Made by a program: the position numbers and the translations under genes
Source: Sphingomonas pituitosa NBRC 102491
GTDB lineage: Bacteria > Pseudomonadota > Alphaproteobacteria > Sphingomonadales > Sphingomonadaceae
Reading direction: 5' to 3'
Length of the DNA: 64,000 bases
Assembly: GCF_001598435.1 (NCBI RefSeq)
Contig: NZ_BCYY01000003.1
Coordinates: forward strand, 55,356 to 119,355
Part shown: positions 1 through 9,656 of the stretch, piece by piece
Position numbering within the stretch: position 1 is the stretch's first letter
How the letters are laid out: every line of letters starts with the position of its first letter
The notes under the pieces: model-generated
What the model was told of the DNA's origin: nothing
The model's input: only the letters and a program-made list of their open reading frames with translations
Database searches by the model: none

Positions 1-523
1 GGGCGGCGCGCTCAAGCTCCAGTTCCGGGCCAAGTCCGGCAAGCTGCGGGTGATGACCGTGTCGGACAAGTCGCTCAGCCGCTTCGTCAAGCGCTGCCAG
101 GACCTGCCCGGCCAGAACCTGTTCCGCTGGATCGACGATGCCGGCGAAGCGCACCCGGTCACTTCCAGCGACGTCAACGCCTATATCCGCGAGGCGATGG
201 ACGCGCCGTTCAGCGCCAAGCATTTCCGCACCTGGGGCGCGAGCGTGATCGCCTATCGCACGCTGGCGCAGTCCAGGGAGTATGTGGGCCTCAAGACCCT
301 GCTGGAACCCGTGACCGAGGCGCTGGGCAACACCCCCGCCATTGCCCGCAAATCCTATGTCCATCCGCGGCTGATCGAGCTGGCGCGCGACAAGCCGGCG
401 CAGGCGCTGTTCCGCGCCGGGTTGCGCCTGCCCCGCACGACACAGTACCTCGACCGCTACGAACGCGGCCTGATCGTCTTTCTGGAGACCGATCCGGCCG
501 AACAGCCAGCCAAGGCAGCCTGA
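1..523 (+). CDS. DNA topoisomerase IB, C-terminal part (5' truncated by window)
   Basis: This is the C-terminal part of a eukaryote/poxvirus-type DNA topoisomerase I, which relaxes supercoils by nicking one strand through a 3'-phosphotyrosyl intermediate. The frame is open from base 2. The lysine motif (LQFRAKSGK) is at the very start, the second-arginine motif (KHFRTWGAS) follows, and the catalytic tyrosine lies in ARKSYVHP near the end. The spacing between these motifs is normal for the short bacterial enzymes, so the missing part is the N-terminal domain outside the window. The mscS-type gene starts 9 bases after the stop, which suggests cotranscription. A tyrosine recombinase was considered because it shares the fold, but the KSG and SYVHP context is that of type IB topoisomerases. 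Confidence 0.88.
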   Translation, partial: GGALKLQFRAKSGKLRVMTVSDKSLSRFVKRCQDLPGQNLFRWIDDAGEAHPVTSSDVNAYIREAMDAPFSAKHFRTWGASVIAYRTLAQSREYVGLKTLLEPVTEALGNTPAIARKSYVHPRLIELARDKPAQALFRAGLRLPRTTQYLDRYERGLIVFLETDPAEQPAKAA

Positions 524-532
524 CGAGACCCG

Positions 533-1699
533 ATGCTGATCACCGCCCGCACCAAGCCCACCCATTTCGAAACCCAGCTCAAGACCTTTGTCGGCGATAC
601 GCCGGAGTGGATCGCCGATCACTGGCTGAGCATCCTGGTCGCCACCGGGATCGCGGTGGGAATCGTGTTGCTGCTCCACACGCTGCGCTCCTGGGGCATG
701 CGGCTGTGCCGCAACAGCGACGGTGTCGATACGAACTGGTACACGATCTTCGGCCGCACGATCGCGCGCACCAACAACTTCTTCATCGTGATGACGGCGA
801 CCCGGCTGGTGGTGAACTACGCCCAGACGCCGCCGCTGCTCGACAAGACGATCACCTTCCTGTTCACCATCGCGGCGACGTTCCAGGTCGCGATCTGGAT
901 CCGCGAAGTGATCTTCGGCCTGATCGAACATCGTACGCGCGGGGACAAGCCCAGCGAGAGCCTGGCGAGCGCGGTCGGCATCATCCGGCTGCTCATCTCG
1001 ATCGCGCTGTTCGCGATTGCGCTGGTGACGGTGCTCGGCAATCTCGGCGTCAACGTGACCGGCCTGATCGCCGGCCTCGGCGTCGGCGGCATCGCCATCG
1101 GTCTGGCGGCGCAGGGCATCTTCGGGGATCTGATCGCGGCGCTGTCGATCCTGTTCGACCGCCCCTTCCGCGTCGGTGACAACATCAAGTTCGACCAGAC
1201 CAGCGGCACGGTGGAGGGCATCGGCCTCAAATCCACCCGCGTCCGCTCGTTCGACGGCGAGCTGCATGTCATCTCGAACCGGCAGCTGCTCGACAAGGAG
1301 CTGCAGAACCTCACCGATCGCACGCGCATTCGCCTGCCGTTCAAGATCGGCGTGGCGTACGAGACGCCGCCCGAGAAGCTCGAACGGCTGCCGGAAATCT
1401 TCAAGGAAATCGTCGAAGCCAATGGGGCGACGGCGGTGCGCAACGGCTTTTCCGGCTTCGGCGCGAGCTCGATCGACTATGAGCTGATCGCCGAGGTCCA
1501 CACCGGCAGCTGGGACGTGGGCCATCCCACCCGGGATCGCATCCTGATCGGCATCGTCCGCAAGCTGGCGGAAGAGGGCATCGCGATTCCCTACCCCACG
1601 CAGACGACCTTCACCGCCGCCCCCGACGGCAGGATCATCATGCCCTATCCGGACGTCCAGCCGGTGGTGCGGATGGACAAGGAAGACGGCGAGCGCTGA
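533..1699 (+). CDS. MscS-family mechanosensitive ion channel
   Basis: This 388-residue inner-membrane protein should form a small-conductance tension-gated channel that releases solutes on osmotic downshock. The N-terminal half carries several hydrophobic helices. A glycine/alanine-rich pore-lining helix (GLIAGLGVGGIAIGLAAQG) is followed directly by the conserved beta-domain signature (FDRPFRVGDNIKF, then GTVEGIGLKSTRVRSFDG and VISNRQL). The C-terminal 150 residues form the soluble alpha/beta vestibule. The start 9 bases after the topoisomerase stop fits an operon. It is longer than E. coli MscS (286 aa) because of extra N-terminal helices. Assignment to the family is secure; the gating properties cannot be read from sequence. 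Confidence 0.9.
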   Translation: MLITARTKPTHFETQLKTFVGDTPEWIADHWLSILVATGIAVGIVLLLHTLRSWGMRLCRNSDGVDTNWYTIFGRTIARTNNFFIVMTATRLVVNYAQTPPLLDKTITFLFTIAATFQVAIWIREVIFGLIEHRTRGDKPSESLASAVGIIRLLISIALFAIALVTVLGNLGVNVTGLIAGLGVGGIAIGLAAQGIFGDLIAALSILFDRPFRVGDNIKFDQTSGTVEGIGLKSTRVRSFDGELHVISNRQLLDKELQNLTDRTRIRLPFKIGVAYETPPEKLERLPEIFKEIVEANGATAVRNGFSGFGASSIDYELIAEVHTGSWDVGHPTRDRILIGIVRKLAEEGIAIPYPTQTTFTAAPDGRIIMPYPDVQPVVRMDKEDGER

Positions 1700-1803
1700 G
1701 CCCCACGCCCGGCGCAGGGATGCGGCGGGCGGGGCTTCTGTGCGGATGCGACGATGCCGGAGCCCATGCCCCGGCCCGACGCAGTGTACCTCGCCGCGCA
1801 AGC

Positions 1804-2172
1804 ATGGCATGGCACCCGGCCATGATCGCCGCCATCGCCACCCTGCTCCTCTGCCAGCTACTCGGCGAGGGACTCCACCTGCTCACCGGCCTGCCGCTGC
1901 CCGGCGCCGTGATCGGCATGTTCCTGCTGCTCGGCTGGCTGCTGCTCCGCCCGGGCGAGCGGCCGACGCTGGTGCAGGTCTCGGCGTGGCTGACCGCGCA
2001 TCTCTCGGTGATGTTCGTGCCCGCGGCGGTGGGCCTGATCGAGCAGGGGCCGGTTCTCGCGAAGAACGGTGTCGCGATCGTCGTCGCCACGCTCGCCTCG
2101 ACGGTGCTGACCACGGCGGTGACCGCGCTCGTCTTCCGCTGGGCCCTGAACCGGCAGGAGCGCGACGCATGA
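1804..2172 (+). CDS. CidA/LrgA-family membrane protein
   Basis: This is a small holin-like membrane protein of the CidA/LrgA family, about 122 residues with four predicted helices. The family is linked to control of murein hydrolase export and, more recently, to transport of small metabolites. LPLPGAVIGMFLLL and FVPAAVGLIEQ are typical family segments. An upstream start at 1720 is open, but its first 28 residues are Arg/Cys-rich and do not resemble the family, so ATG 1804 (MAWHPAMIAAIATLLLC) is chosen; ATG 1819 is also possible. The stop overlaps the start of the LrgB-type gene by 4 bases (ATGA), which supports translational coupling. Confidence 0.82.
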   Translation: MAWHPAMIAAIATLLLCQLLGEGLHLLTGLPLPGAVIGMFLLLGWLLLRPGERPTLVQVSAWLTAHLSVMFVPAAVGLIEQGPVLAKNGVAIVVATLASTVLTTAVTALVFRWALNRQERDA

Positions 2173-2870
2173 ACACGCTATGGTCCACACTCCAGGCGAC
2201 GCCTCTGCTCTGGCTTGCGGCCACGCTGCTGGTGTTCGAGGGCGCCGATCGCCTGTCGAAGCGCAGCAACCGCCATCCGCTCTGCCATCCGGTGCTGACC
2301 GCCACGCCGGTGCTGATCGCGGTGCTGCTGGCGACGCGGACGCCCTACCCGGTCTATGCGCAGAACACCGCGATGCTCAGCTTCCTGCTCGGCCCGGCGA
2401 CGGTGGGCCTGGCGCTGCCGCTATGGCGCAACCGCGCGCTGGTCCGCCGCGCGGCCGGCCCCCTGCTGCTCGCGCTGTTCGCCGGATCGCTGACGGCGAT
2501 CGTCAGCGTCACCGGCATCGTCTGGGCGTTCGGCGGCAGCGCGCAGATCCTCGCCACCGTCGCCCCGCGCGCGGTGACGACGCCCGTGGCGATGGCGCTG
2601 GCGCAGCAGCTCGGCGGCATCCCGGCGCTGGCGGCGGTGGTGGTGCTGATCGCCGGCGTGTTCGGCGCGATGATCGTCACGCCGCTGCTCAACGCGCTGC
2701 GGATCGAGGATTATCGCGTGAGAGGCTTCGCGGCGGGCCTTTCCGCCCATGGCATCGGCATGGCCCGCGCCTTCCAGGTCTCCGAGCTGGGCGGTACCTT
2801 CGCCGGCATCGGCATGGCGCTCAACGCCGCGATGACCGCGCTGCTGCTCACGCTGTGGGCGGTGCTGTAG
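2169..2870 (+). CDS. lrgB: LrgB-family membrane protein
   Basis: This 233-residue LrgB/YohK-type integral membrane protein is the obligate partner of the preceding LrgA-type protein. Hydrophobic segments run along nearly the whole length. Family hallmarks include LSFLLGPATVGLALPLW, the APRAVTTPVAMALAQQLGG segment and the C-terminal SAHGIGMARAFQ motif. The start codon overlaps the lrgA stop as ATGA. LrgAB pairs are known as an antiholin-like system in Firmicutes and as glycolate/pyruvate-type transporters in other organisms; which applies here is not visible. No dedicated regulator (LytSR or LysR) lies next to the pair. Confidence 0.9.
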   Translation: MNTLWSTLQATPLLWLAATLLVFEGADRLSKRSNRHPLCHPVLTATPVLIAVLLATRTPYPVYAQNTAMLSFLLGPATVGLALPLWRNRALVRRAAGPLLLALFAGSLTAIVSVTGIVWAFGGSAQILATVAPRAVTTPVAMALAQQLGGIPALAAVVVLIAGVFGAMIVTPLLNALRIEDYRVRGFAAGLSAHGIGMARAFQVSELGGTFAGIGMALNAAMTALLLTLWAVL

Positions 2871-2875
2871 GCAGA

Positions 2876-3250
2876 CTACTCGTCCGTCACATCCTGCTTG
2901 GTGCCGTAGAGCCGCACCGGGCGGCCGGCCTCGCACTCCACGTCCGCCGTCAGCCGCATGCGCCGCAGCGCGCCGTCGCGGCGGCGGATCGTCACGTCGA
3001 TGGTGAAGCTGCTCGCCTCGACGATTGCCCGGCTGCGCACTGTCTCCAGCAGGGCTGCCGACTCCGGCGTGTACATCCCCACCGCCTCGTCGCGCGTTAC
3101 CGCGACACCGCAAGGAAAGCCGAACAGATCATACACCCCCGGCGACCAGCGCAGCGCGTTGGTTTCAAGGTCACATTCCCAGGCGGCCGGCAGCGGGGTT
3201 AGCGCATCGTCGCTGTGCAGCCCTTGGCCAAAAAGAGGCAGGATAGGCAT
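2876..3250 (-). CDS. Small stand-alone PAS-domain protein
   Basis: This 124-residue protein consists essentially of one PAS fold. The core reads WECDLETNALRWSPGVYDLFG, and the C-terminal part (VTIRRRDGALRRMRLTADVE, then LYGTKQDVTDE) is the usual PAC ending of PAS_3-type domains. There is no output domain (kinase, GGDEF, HTH) and no membrane segment, so it probably acts as a cytoplasmic sensor or adaptor for another protein. It is transcribed divergently from purL across about 100 bases and converges on lrgB with a 5-base gap. Its ligand is unknown. Confidence 0.72.
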   Translation of the reverse strand: MPILPLFGQGLHSDDALTPLPAAWECDLETNALRWSPGVYDLFGFPCGVAVTRDEAVGMYTPESAALLETVRSRAIVEASSFTIDVTIRRRDGALRRMRLTADVECEAGRPVRLYGTKQDVTDE

Positions 3251-3348
3251 GATGCTCCCTTAGCAGGATGCGTGTTAACGCAGCATTGCCTGTCGCCCTG
3301 CAACTCCCGGGGTGACGCGCGCGCAACACCCCGCTAAGGGGTCCGCCC

Positions 3349-5565
<2,217 letters not shown>

Positions 5566-5644
5566 TCGGCCGCCGGGCCGCACCGGCCCGGCCCCGACCA
5601 CGACGAACCGGCAGCGCTGCACCGGCCGAACGGCAGCGCCGATG

Positions 5645-5683
5645 ATGGCCCCGGTATTCCTTGCAAGGGAATACCGGGGCCAT
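5645..5683. terminator. Perfect 16-bp inverted repeat between convergent genes
   Basis: ATGGCCCCGGTATTCC (5645-5660) and its exact complement (5668-5683) enclose a 7-base loop (TTGCAAG). It sits 80 bases past the purL stop and just before the 3' end of the convergent qorB-like gene. There is no T-run on either strand, so it could act as a bidirectional stem-loop terminator or 3'-end protector, but intrinsic termination is not certain. Confidence 0.6.
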
Positions 5684-5689
5684 GCCGGA

Positions 5690-6538
5690 TCACCCCTGCA
5701 CGCCTGCCGCGATCGTCTCGCGCCACGGCGTGGTCGGCCGGCCGATCAACCCGGACAGCGTGCGCGAATCGTCGAACAGCGCGCCCTCGCCCGCGCGGGC
5801 GTCGCTATCCGCCAGGATCGCCGCGAACGGAGCAGGCAGCCCGGCACCTTCCAGCGCCTTGGCATATTCGGCCTCCGGCATATCCTGGTACGCGACCGGC
5901 TTGCCCGCAGCCTCGGCCAGCGCCGCTGCCAGCTCGGCGTGGGTGAAGCCGGTGTCGCCCGCGAGTTCGAACGTGCCCGCCGCGCCGCGCGTCAGCACCA
6001 CTGCGGCCGCCTCGGCATAATCGGCGCGCGCTGCGCTCGACACCACGCCCGCGCCCGCGCTGCCGATCAGCACGCCGTGCGCGATCGCCGGGCCCGCACT
6101 CATCAGATAATTCTCGGTGTACCAACCGTTGCGCAGCAGCGCGGCCGGGATGCCGCTTGCCGCCAGCAGGTCCTCGGTCGCCTTGTGCTCGACGGCCAGC
6201 TGCATCGGCGAGCGGTCGGCACGCAGGATGCTGCTATAGGCGATCAGCGCCACGCCGGCCTGCCCGGCCGCGTCGATCACTGCCTTGTGCTGGGGTACCC
6301 GGCTGCCGACGGCATTGCCCGAGATCAGCAGCAGCCGCGTCACGCCGGCAAGGCCGGGCGCCAGCGTCTCGGGCGCATCATAGTCGAACGCGCGGACCAC
6401 GACGCCCTTGGCGGCGAAATCCGCCACGCTTTCAGGGTTGCGGACCAGCGCGACGATCTCGCCGGGCGTCACCTTGGCCAGCAGCGATTCGACAACGAGG
6501 CGGCCAAGCTGGCCCGAGGCTCCGGTAACGGCGTACAT
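5690..6538 (-). CDS. qorB: NmrA-type NAD(P)H:quinone oxidoreductase, QOR2-like
   Basis: This 282-residue NAD(P)-binding protein resembles E. coli QOR2 (YtfG), which reduces quinones with NADPH. The N-terminal Rossmann motif is TGASGQLGRLVVESL. AVEHKATEDLLAASGIPAALLRNGWYTENYL and the GAGVVSSAARADYAEAAAVVLT segment are characteristic of the QOR2/NmrA-like group. It lacks the classical SDR YxxxK pair, as expected for this group. The gene is divergent from an HxlR-family regulator across a 91-base region that carries a perfect dyad, the same arrangement as ytfG/ytfH in E. coli. It is probably induced by electrophiles or quinones through that regulator. Confidence 0.87.
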   Translation of the reverse strand: MYAVTGASGQLGRLVVESLLAKVTPGEIVALVRNPESVADFAAKGVVVRAFDYDAPETLAPGLAGVTRLLLISGNAVGSRVPQHKAVIDAAGQAGVALIAYSSILRADRSPMQLAVEHKATEDLLAASGIPAALLRNGWYTENYLMSAGPAIAHGVLIGSAGAGVVSSAARADYAEAAAVVLTRGAAGTFELAGDTGFTHAELAAALAEAAGKPVAYQDMPEAEYAKALEGAGLPAPFAAILADSDARAGEGALFDDSRTLSGLIGRPTTPWRETIAAGVQG

Positions 6539-6587
6539 AAGGATTTTCCTTGTCTGCGGTGGATTGACGACAGGGATCTAGCGACCC

Positions 6588-6604
6588 ACTTACGAATCGT
6601 AAGT
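6588..6604. promoter_or_regulatory. Putative HxlR-family operator
   Basis: ACTTACGAATCGTAAGT is a perfect inverted repeat with 8-base arms and a single central base, placed midway between the divergent qorB-like and HxlR genes. A further half-site (GTAAGTA) follows at 6617-6623, just upstream of the HxlR start. ACTTAC/GTAAGT arms resemble sites reported for this regulator family. Binding is inferred, not shown. Confidence 0.65.
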
Positions 6605-6629
6605 ACGCACACCAAGGTAAGTATCAAAA

Positions 6630-7019
6630 ATGTCCGGAGCCCCACCCCGCACCCTCGCCGCGATGATGGACCGCGGCGACGTGTTCGCATCCGACTGCCC
6701 ATCGCGCACGGTGCTCAAGCGCATCACCAGCAGCTGGGGTCTGCTCGTGCTCGTCGCGCTGCGCGACGGCACCCGCCGGTTCAGCGAACTGCGCCGCCGG
6801 GTGAACGGCGTCAGCGAGCGGATGCTGGCCCAGACGCTCCAGCAGCTGGAAACACATCGGCTGGTGGAGCGCCGGAGCTTTCCCGTGGTGCCGCCGCACG
6901 TGGAATACAGCCTCACGCCGCTGGGCCAGGACGCGGCGGCGAAGGTCGAGGATCTGGTGGAATGGATCCAGGCGAATCTGGGTGCGCTGATGCCTTCGTC
7001 GCTGGAAGCTGCTGCCTGA
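6630..7019 (+). CDS. HxlR-family winged-helix transcriptional regulator
   Basis: This 129-residue HxlR/DUF24 regulator should control the divergent qorB-like gene, as YtfH does in E. coli. The family signature is clear: KRITSSWGLLVLVALRDG, then the recognition region RFSELRRRVNGVSERMLAQTLQQLE and the wing RRSFPVVPPHVEYSLTPLG. A cysteine at residue 23 (ASDCPSRTVL) sits at the position where many HxlR sensors keep their redox-active cysteine, so thiol-based sensing of quinones or aldehydes is plausible. The start overlaps the control region closely and no strong ribosome binding site is seen. Confidence 0.88.
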   Translation: MSGAPPRTLAAMMDRGDVFASDCPSRTVLKRITSSWGLLVLVALRDGTRRFSELRRRVNGVSERMLAQTLQQLETHRLVERRSFPVVPPHVEYSLTPLGQDAAAKVEDLVEWIQANLGALMPSSLEAAA

Positions 7020-7096
7020 CCCCCGGCAGGCGGCGGCATGCGGCGCCGTGCAGCGGGGGCGCGCGCCGTGACCGGCCCCTCCCCGCGCGGACGCGC

Positions 7097-7465
7097 TCAA
7101 TCGTACTTCGTCACCAGCCAGCCCCACACGCCCCATGCCAGCAGCGCCCAAACCCCGAGCACGATGGCGATCCCGCCCCAGCTCACCGGCCGGTCACTCG
7201 CCGCCTCGGCGTGCGCGCGATGCTCGGCGAACTGCTCGGCAGGAATCAGCCGCTCGAACAGCCACACGCCGAGCGGGATCAGGATGGCGTCGTCCACCAG
7301 GCCGAGCACGGGGATGAAATCAGGGATCAGGTCGATCGGCGACAGCGCATAGGCCGCGACCAGAAGGCCGACGATCCGCGCCGCCAGCGGCGTACGCGGA
7401 TCGCGGATGGCGAGCCATACGGCATGCGCCTCGGTGCGGACGCGGTGTGCGAGCGATGGACCCAT
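7097..7465 (-). CDS. YkvA/DUF1232-family small membrane protein
   Basis: This 122-residue protein has the DUF1232 core, recognised by YALSPIDLIPDFIPVLGLVDDAI around residues 40-62. The core is flanked by a hydrophobic segment on its N-terminal side and by a C-terminal membrane helix (GGIAIVLGVWALLAWGVWGWLV). The molecular function of the family is unknown. It sits between the HxlR gene, on which it converges, and a PNPOx-fold gene in the same orientation. Nothing nearby explains its role. Confidence 0.8.
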   Translation of the reverse strand: MGPSLAHRVRTEAHAVWLAIRDPRTPLAARIVGLLVAAYALSPIDLIPDFIPVLGLVDDAILIPLGVWLFERLIPAEQFAEHRAHAEAASDRPVSWGGIAIVLGVWALLAWGVWGWLVTKYD

Positions 7466-7532
7466 GGCCCTGGATCGCGCAGCCGCGCCGCCCGGTCAAT
7501 CGCGCTTGCGCGCGAAGCTGGTCAATCTCGGC

Positions 7533-8012
7533 TCAACGCTCGGCGGTGGTTTCCACCTTCGCGTGGCTGCCGGTCTCGTCCGACTTGATCTTGCCGCCGA
7601 ACAGCATCTTCACCTTGCCGGTGATCGACATGTCGGTTTCCCACAGCTCGGCATCGTCGATGTCGACGCGGAGCAGCGCGAGGTTCGGGTCCTGCTTGCC
7701 GCCCGGAAACCAGGCTTCCACCTGGCTGTTCCACAGCTTGTCGATCATGGCGAAATCGTTGTCGACGCGCGCGGTGCCGGAGAGGCAGGCGAAGAAATCA
7801 TGCCCCTTCGATACGAACTGCAGCATCGCCGGGCCGCCCTTGGCCATGCGGTTGTCCTTGCCGACGAAGAAGAAGATCGTGTCGACCTGATCCTCGTCGA
7901 GCTGCGCGGTCAGCGGCTCGCTGTGCTGCCCGTCCTGCAGGCCGGCCATCATATAGGGGCTGTCCGCCAGCTTGGACCAGAAATGCTTCTTCAGTTCGAC
8001 CGTGTCGGCCAT
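7533..8012 (-). CDS. Pyridoxamine-5'-phosphate-oxidase-fold stress protein
   Basis: This 159-residue protein belongs to the split-barrel flavin-binding group often named general stress protein 26. [27 protein letters not shown] and the following [16 protein letters not shown] stretch match the FMN-barrel strands, and the centre reads [28 protein letters not shown], where the WFPGGKxDPxLxLL pattern is diagnostic. These proteins bind FMN/FAD or F420-like cofactors, but their physiological substrate is mostly unknown. The gene lies 46 bases downstream of glucokinase on the same strand and may be cotranscribed with it. Confidence 0.85.
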   Translation of the reverse strand: MADTVELKKHFWSKLADSPYMMAGLQDGQHSEPLTAQLDEDQVDTIFFFVGKDNRMAKGGPAMLQFVSKGHDFFACLSGTARVDNDFAMIDKLWNSQVEAWFPGGKQDPNLALLRVDIDDAELWETDMSITGKVKMLFGGKIKSDETGSHAKVETTAER

Positions 8013-8058
8013 GATCGTCTCCCGGAGTTGGATGTACCCGGGTAACGTGCAGGTCCGC

Positions 8059-9009
8059 TCAGGCGTTCCGGATCGCCGCCGCCGCGCCGATCAGCTCGAG
8101 GTCGCTGCGATTGACCAGCGCTACCGGTGTTTCGGAAAGTTGGCGGCGGAATGCGGTGCGCGCCTCCATGCGGCGGCGGAAGCCGGGCTCCTTCAGCTGC
8201 GGCTCCAGCGCACGGGCGATGGCGCCGGTAAGGTACACGCCGTCCCACGCATCGAAGGTGAGCGCCAGATCGCCGACGAACGCGCCGAGATGATCGACGA
8301 ACATGCGCACCACTGCCGCGGCGATCGGGTCGCGGCCGGTATTGCGCGTCACGTCCTCCGGCGCCGGCAGGCGCTTGCCGCCCGACAGCGCCTCATAGGC
8401 GAGCAGCAGCCCGTTGGCGCTGAGCAGCGTCTCCACCTCGACCAGCCCGCCCCGCGCCCTGCAGAAGGTCGCGAACCGCTCCTCGTCGCCGCTCTGTGGC
8501 GCGAAGCCGATATGCCCTGCCTCGCTCTGCACCGGCACATGCCGCCCGTCGGCACTGATCAGCGCGGCGACGCCGAGCCCCGTTCCGACGCCGATCACCG
8601 CATAATTGCCGCCCGGCGAGATCGGCCGCGAGGTCGCGCCGGGCAGCGCGGTAAACGCTGTCGTCGGCAGCCGGGTGAGCGCGAGGGCATTGGCCGCGCA
8701 CTCGTTCAGCGCGATGGGCTTTCGGCGCAGCACCGCCTCCACGCCAGCGAGCGAGATATACCAGCGGCTGCCGGTAAGGTTGATCAGGTCGCCGCGCACC
8801 GCTCCTGCGACGGCGAGTACGCTCGGCAGCCGCGCATCGCGCAGGCCGACGCTGGCAAGATATGCCACCAATGCACTGGTGAAGGTCTGATGGTCGCTGT
8901 TGGAAAAGCGCTTGATGTCGCGCGGCTCCGCACCTTCGGCGCCGCCGGCCAGTCCGAAGCGAACCGATTGCCGGCCTATATCGGCAACCAGCGCAACGCC
9001 TTCTTCCAT
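8059..9009 (-). CDS. glk: Glucokinase
   Basis: Glucokinase phosphorylates glucose to glucose-6-phosphate with ATP, feeding the Entner-Doudoroff route usual in this group. The protein is about 316 residues, close to the typical 320. The N-terminal phosphate loop reads ALVADIGRQSVRFGL, the sugar-binding segment VGTGLGVAALI, and the conserved glutamate motif is SEAGHIGFAPQ. Near the C-terminus DGVYLTGAIARALEP matches the adenosine motif. An ORF start at 9069 adds 20 residues (MLAIPPARASTRSC...) unlike the family, so ATG 9009 (MEEGVALVADIG) is chosen. Other glucose-metabolism genes are not adjacent. Confidence 0.9.
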   Translation of the reverse strand: MEEGVALVADIGRQSVRFGLAGGAEGAEPRDIKRFSNSDHQTFTSALVAYLASVGLRDARLPSVLAVAGAVRGDLINLTGSRWYISLAGVEAVLRRKPIALNECAANALALTRLPTTAFTALPGATSRPISPGGNYAVIGVGTGLGVAALISADGRHVPVQSEAGHIGFAPQSGDEERFATFCRARGGLVEVETLLSANGLLLAYEALSGGKRLPAPEDVTRNTGRDPIAAAVVRMFVDHLGAFVGDLALTFDAWDGVYLTGAIARALEPQLKEPGFRRRMEARTAFRRQLSETPVALVNRSDLELIGAAAAIRNA

Positions 9010-9124
9010 CAGATCCTCGCTCTCCCCGCAGCTTCTTGTCGAAGCTCGCGCAGGCGGTATCGCTAACAATGGTTACCGGAGCAACAACTAAGCGCAGTTT
9101 ATTGCCGCTGAGACCCTATATTTT

Positions 9125-9616
9125 TCAGGCGGTTCGTGGGTCCATGCCGAACCGGTTCGCGCCGATTGCGGGCGACCAGTAGAGCGCGACCGCCAGGATT
9201 GCGAGCGCGACATGGCCCGCAGTGGGCAGCAGGGGCACGCCCGGATACAGGCCGATCGCGACCTGGGTGCGGTCCAGGTCGCCGGCCACGCCGATCAGCG
9301 CGAGCAGCAGCCCCGGGATCGCCGGCAGCCCGACATCGTGCAGCCGCCGCACGATCAGCCCGATCAGCGGCACGAACAGCGCCAGCGCCAGCGCCTCTTC
9401 CACCGCCACGCGGCGCCAGAACAGGGTGACGTTGAGCGGGGTCGGCGGATGGAAGAAGTGGAAGCCGAGGAACAGCAGCACCTCGCCGATCGCGATCAGG
9501 ATCAGCGCGCTGGTCAGTTCGCTGCGGGTCGAGCGGCCGCGGAACACGAAACTCTGGCCGATGGCACGAAGGCCGGTGCGCAGCGACACCCCGTCGCTAT
9601 AGCTGGCTGCTGTCAT
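9125..9616 (-). CDS. DUF805-family membrane protein
   Basis: This is a small integral membrane protein of about 163 residues with four hydrophobic segments. The DUF805 hallmark FRGRSTRSELTSALIL lies just after a short cytoplasmic N-terminus, and RRLHDVGLPAI marks the second half. The function of the family is unknown. The open frame extends to 9721, but the extra 35 residues overlap the end of the thiolase and lack family features, so ATG 9616 is preferred. A 10-bp stem-loop ends 4 bases upstream of this start, so no normal ribosome binding site is seen and the start remains uncertain. Confidence 0.75.
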   Translation of the reverse strand: MTAASYSDGVSLRTGLRAIGQSFVFRGRSTRSELTSALILIAIGEVLLFLGFHFFHPPTPLNVTLFWRRVAVEEALALALFVPLIGLIVRRLHDVGLPAIPGLLLALIGVAGDLDRTQVAIGLYPGVPLLPTAGHVALAILAVALYWSPAIGANRFGMDPRTA

Positions 9617-9620
9617 GGCG

Positions 9621-9646
9621 GGAGGGTGCAGCGGCCTGCACCCTCC
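9621..9646 (-). terminator. Stem-loop between thiolase and DUF805 gene
   Basis: GGAGGGTGCA (9621-9630) and TGCACCCTCC (9637-9646) form a perfect 10-bp stem with a GCGGCC loop. It lies 10 bases past the thiolase stop and ends next to the DUF805 start codon. It is probably the thiolase terminator, and it could also limit translation of the downstream gene. Confidence 0.55.
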
Positions 9647-9656
9647 GGTCAACCCC

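Noticed and set aside
1..523. Tyrosine recombinase or integrase at the window edge
   Set aside because: The lysine and tyrosine contexts are those of topoisomerase IB and no attachment site or mobile genes follow.
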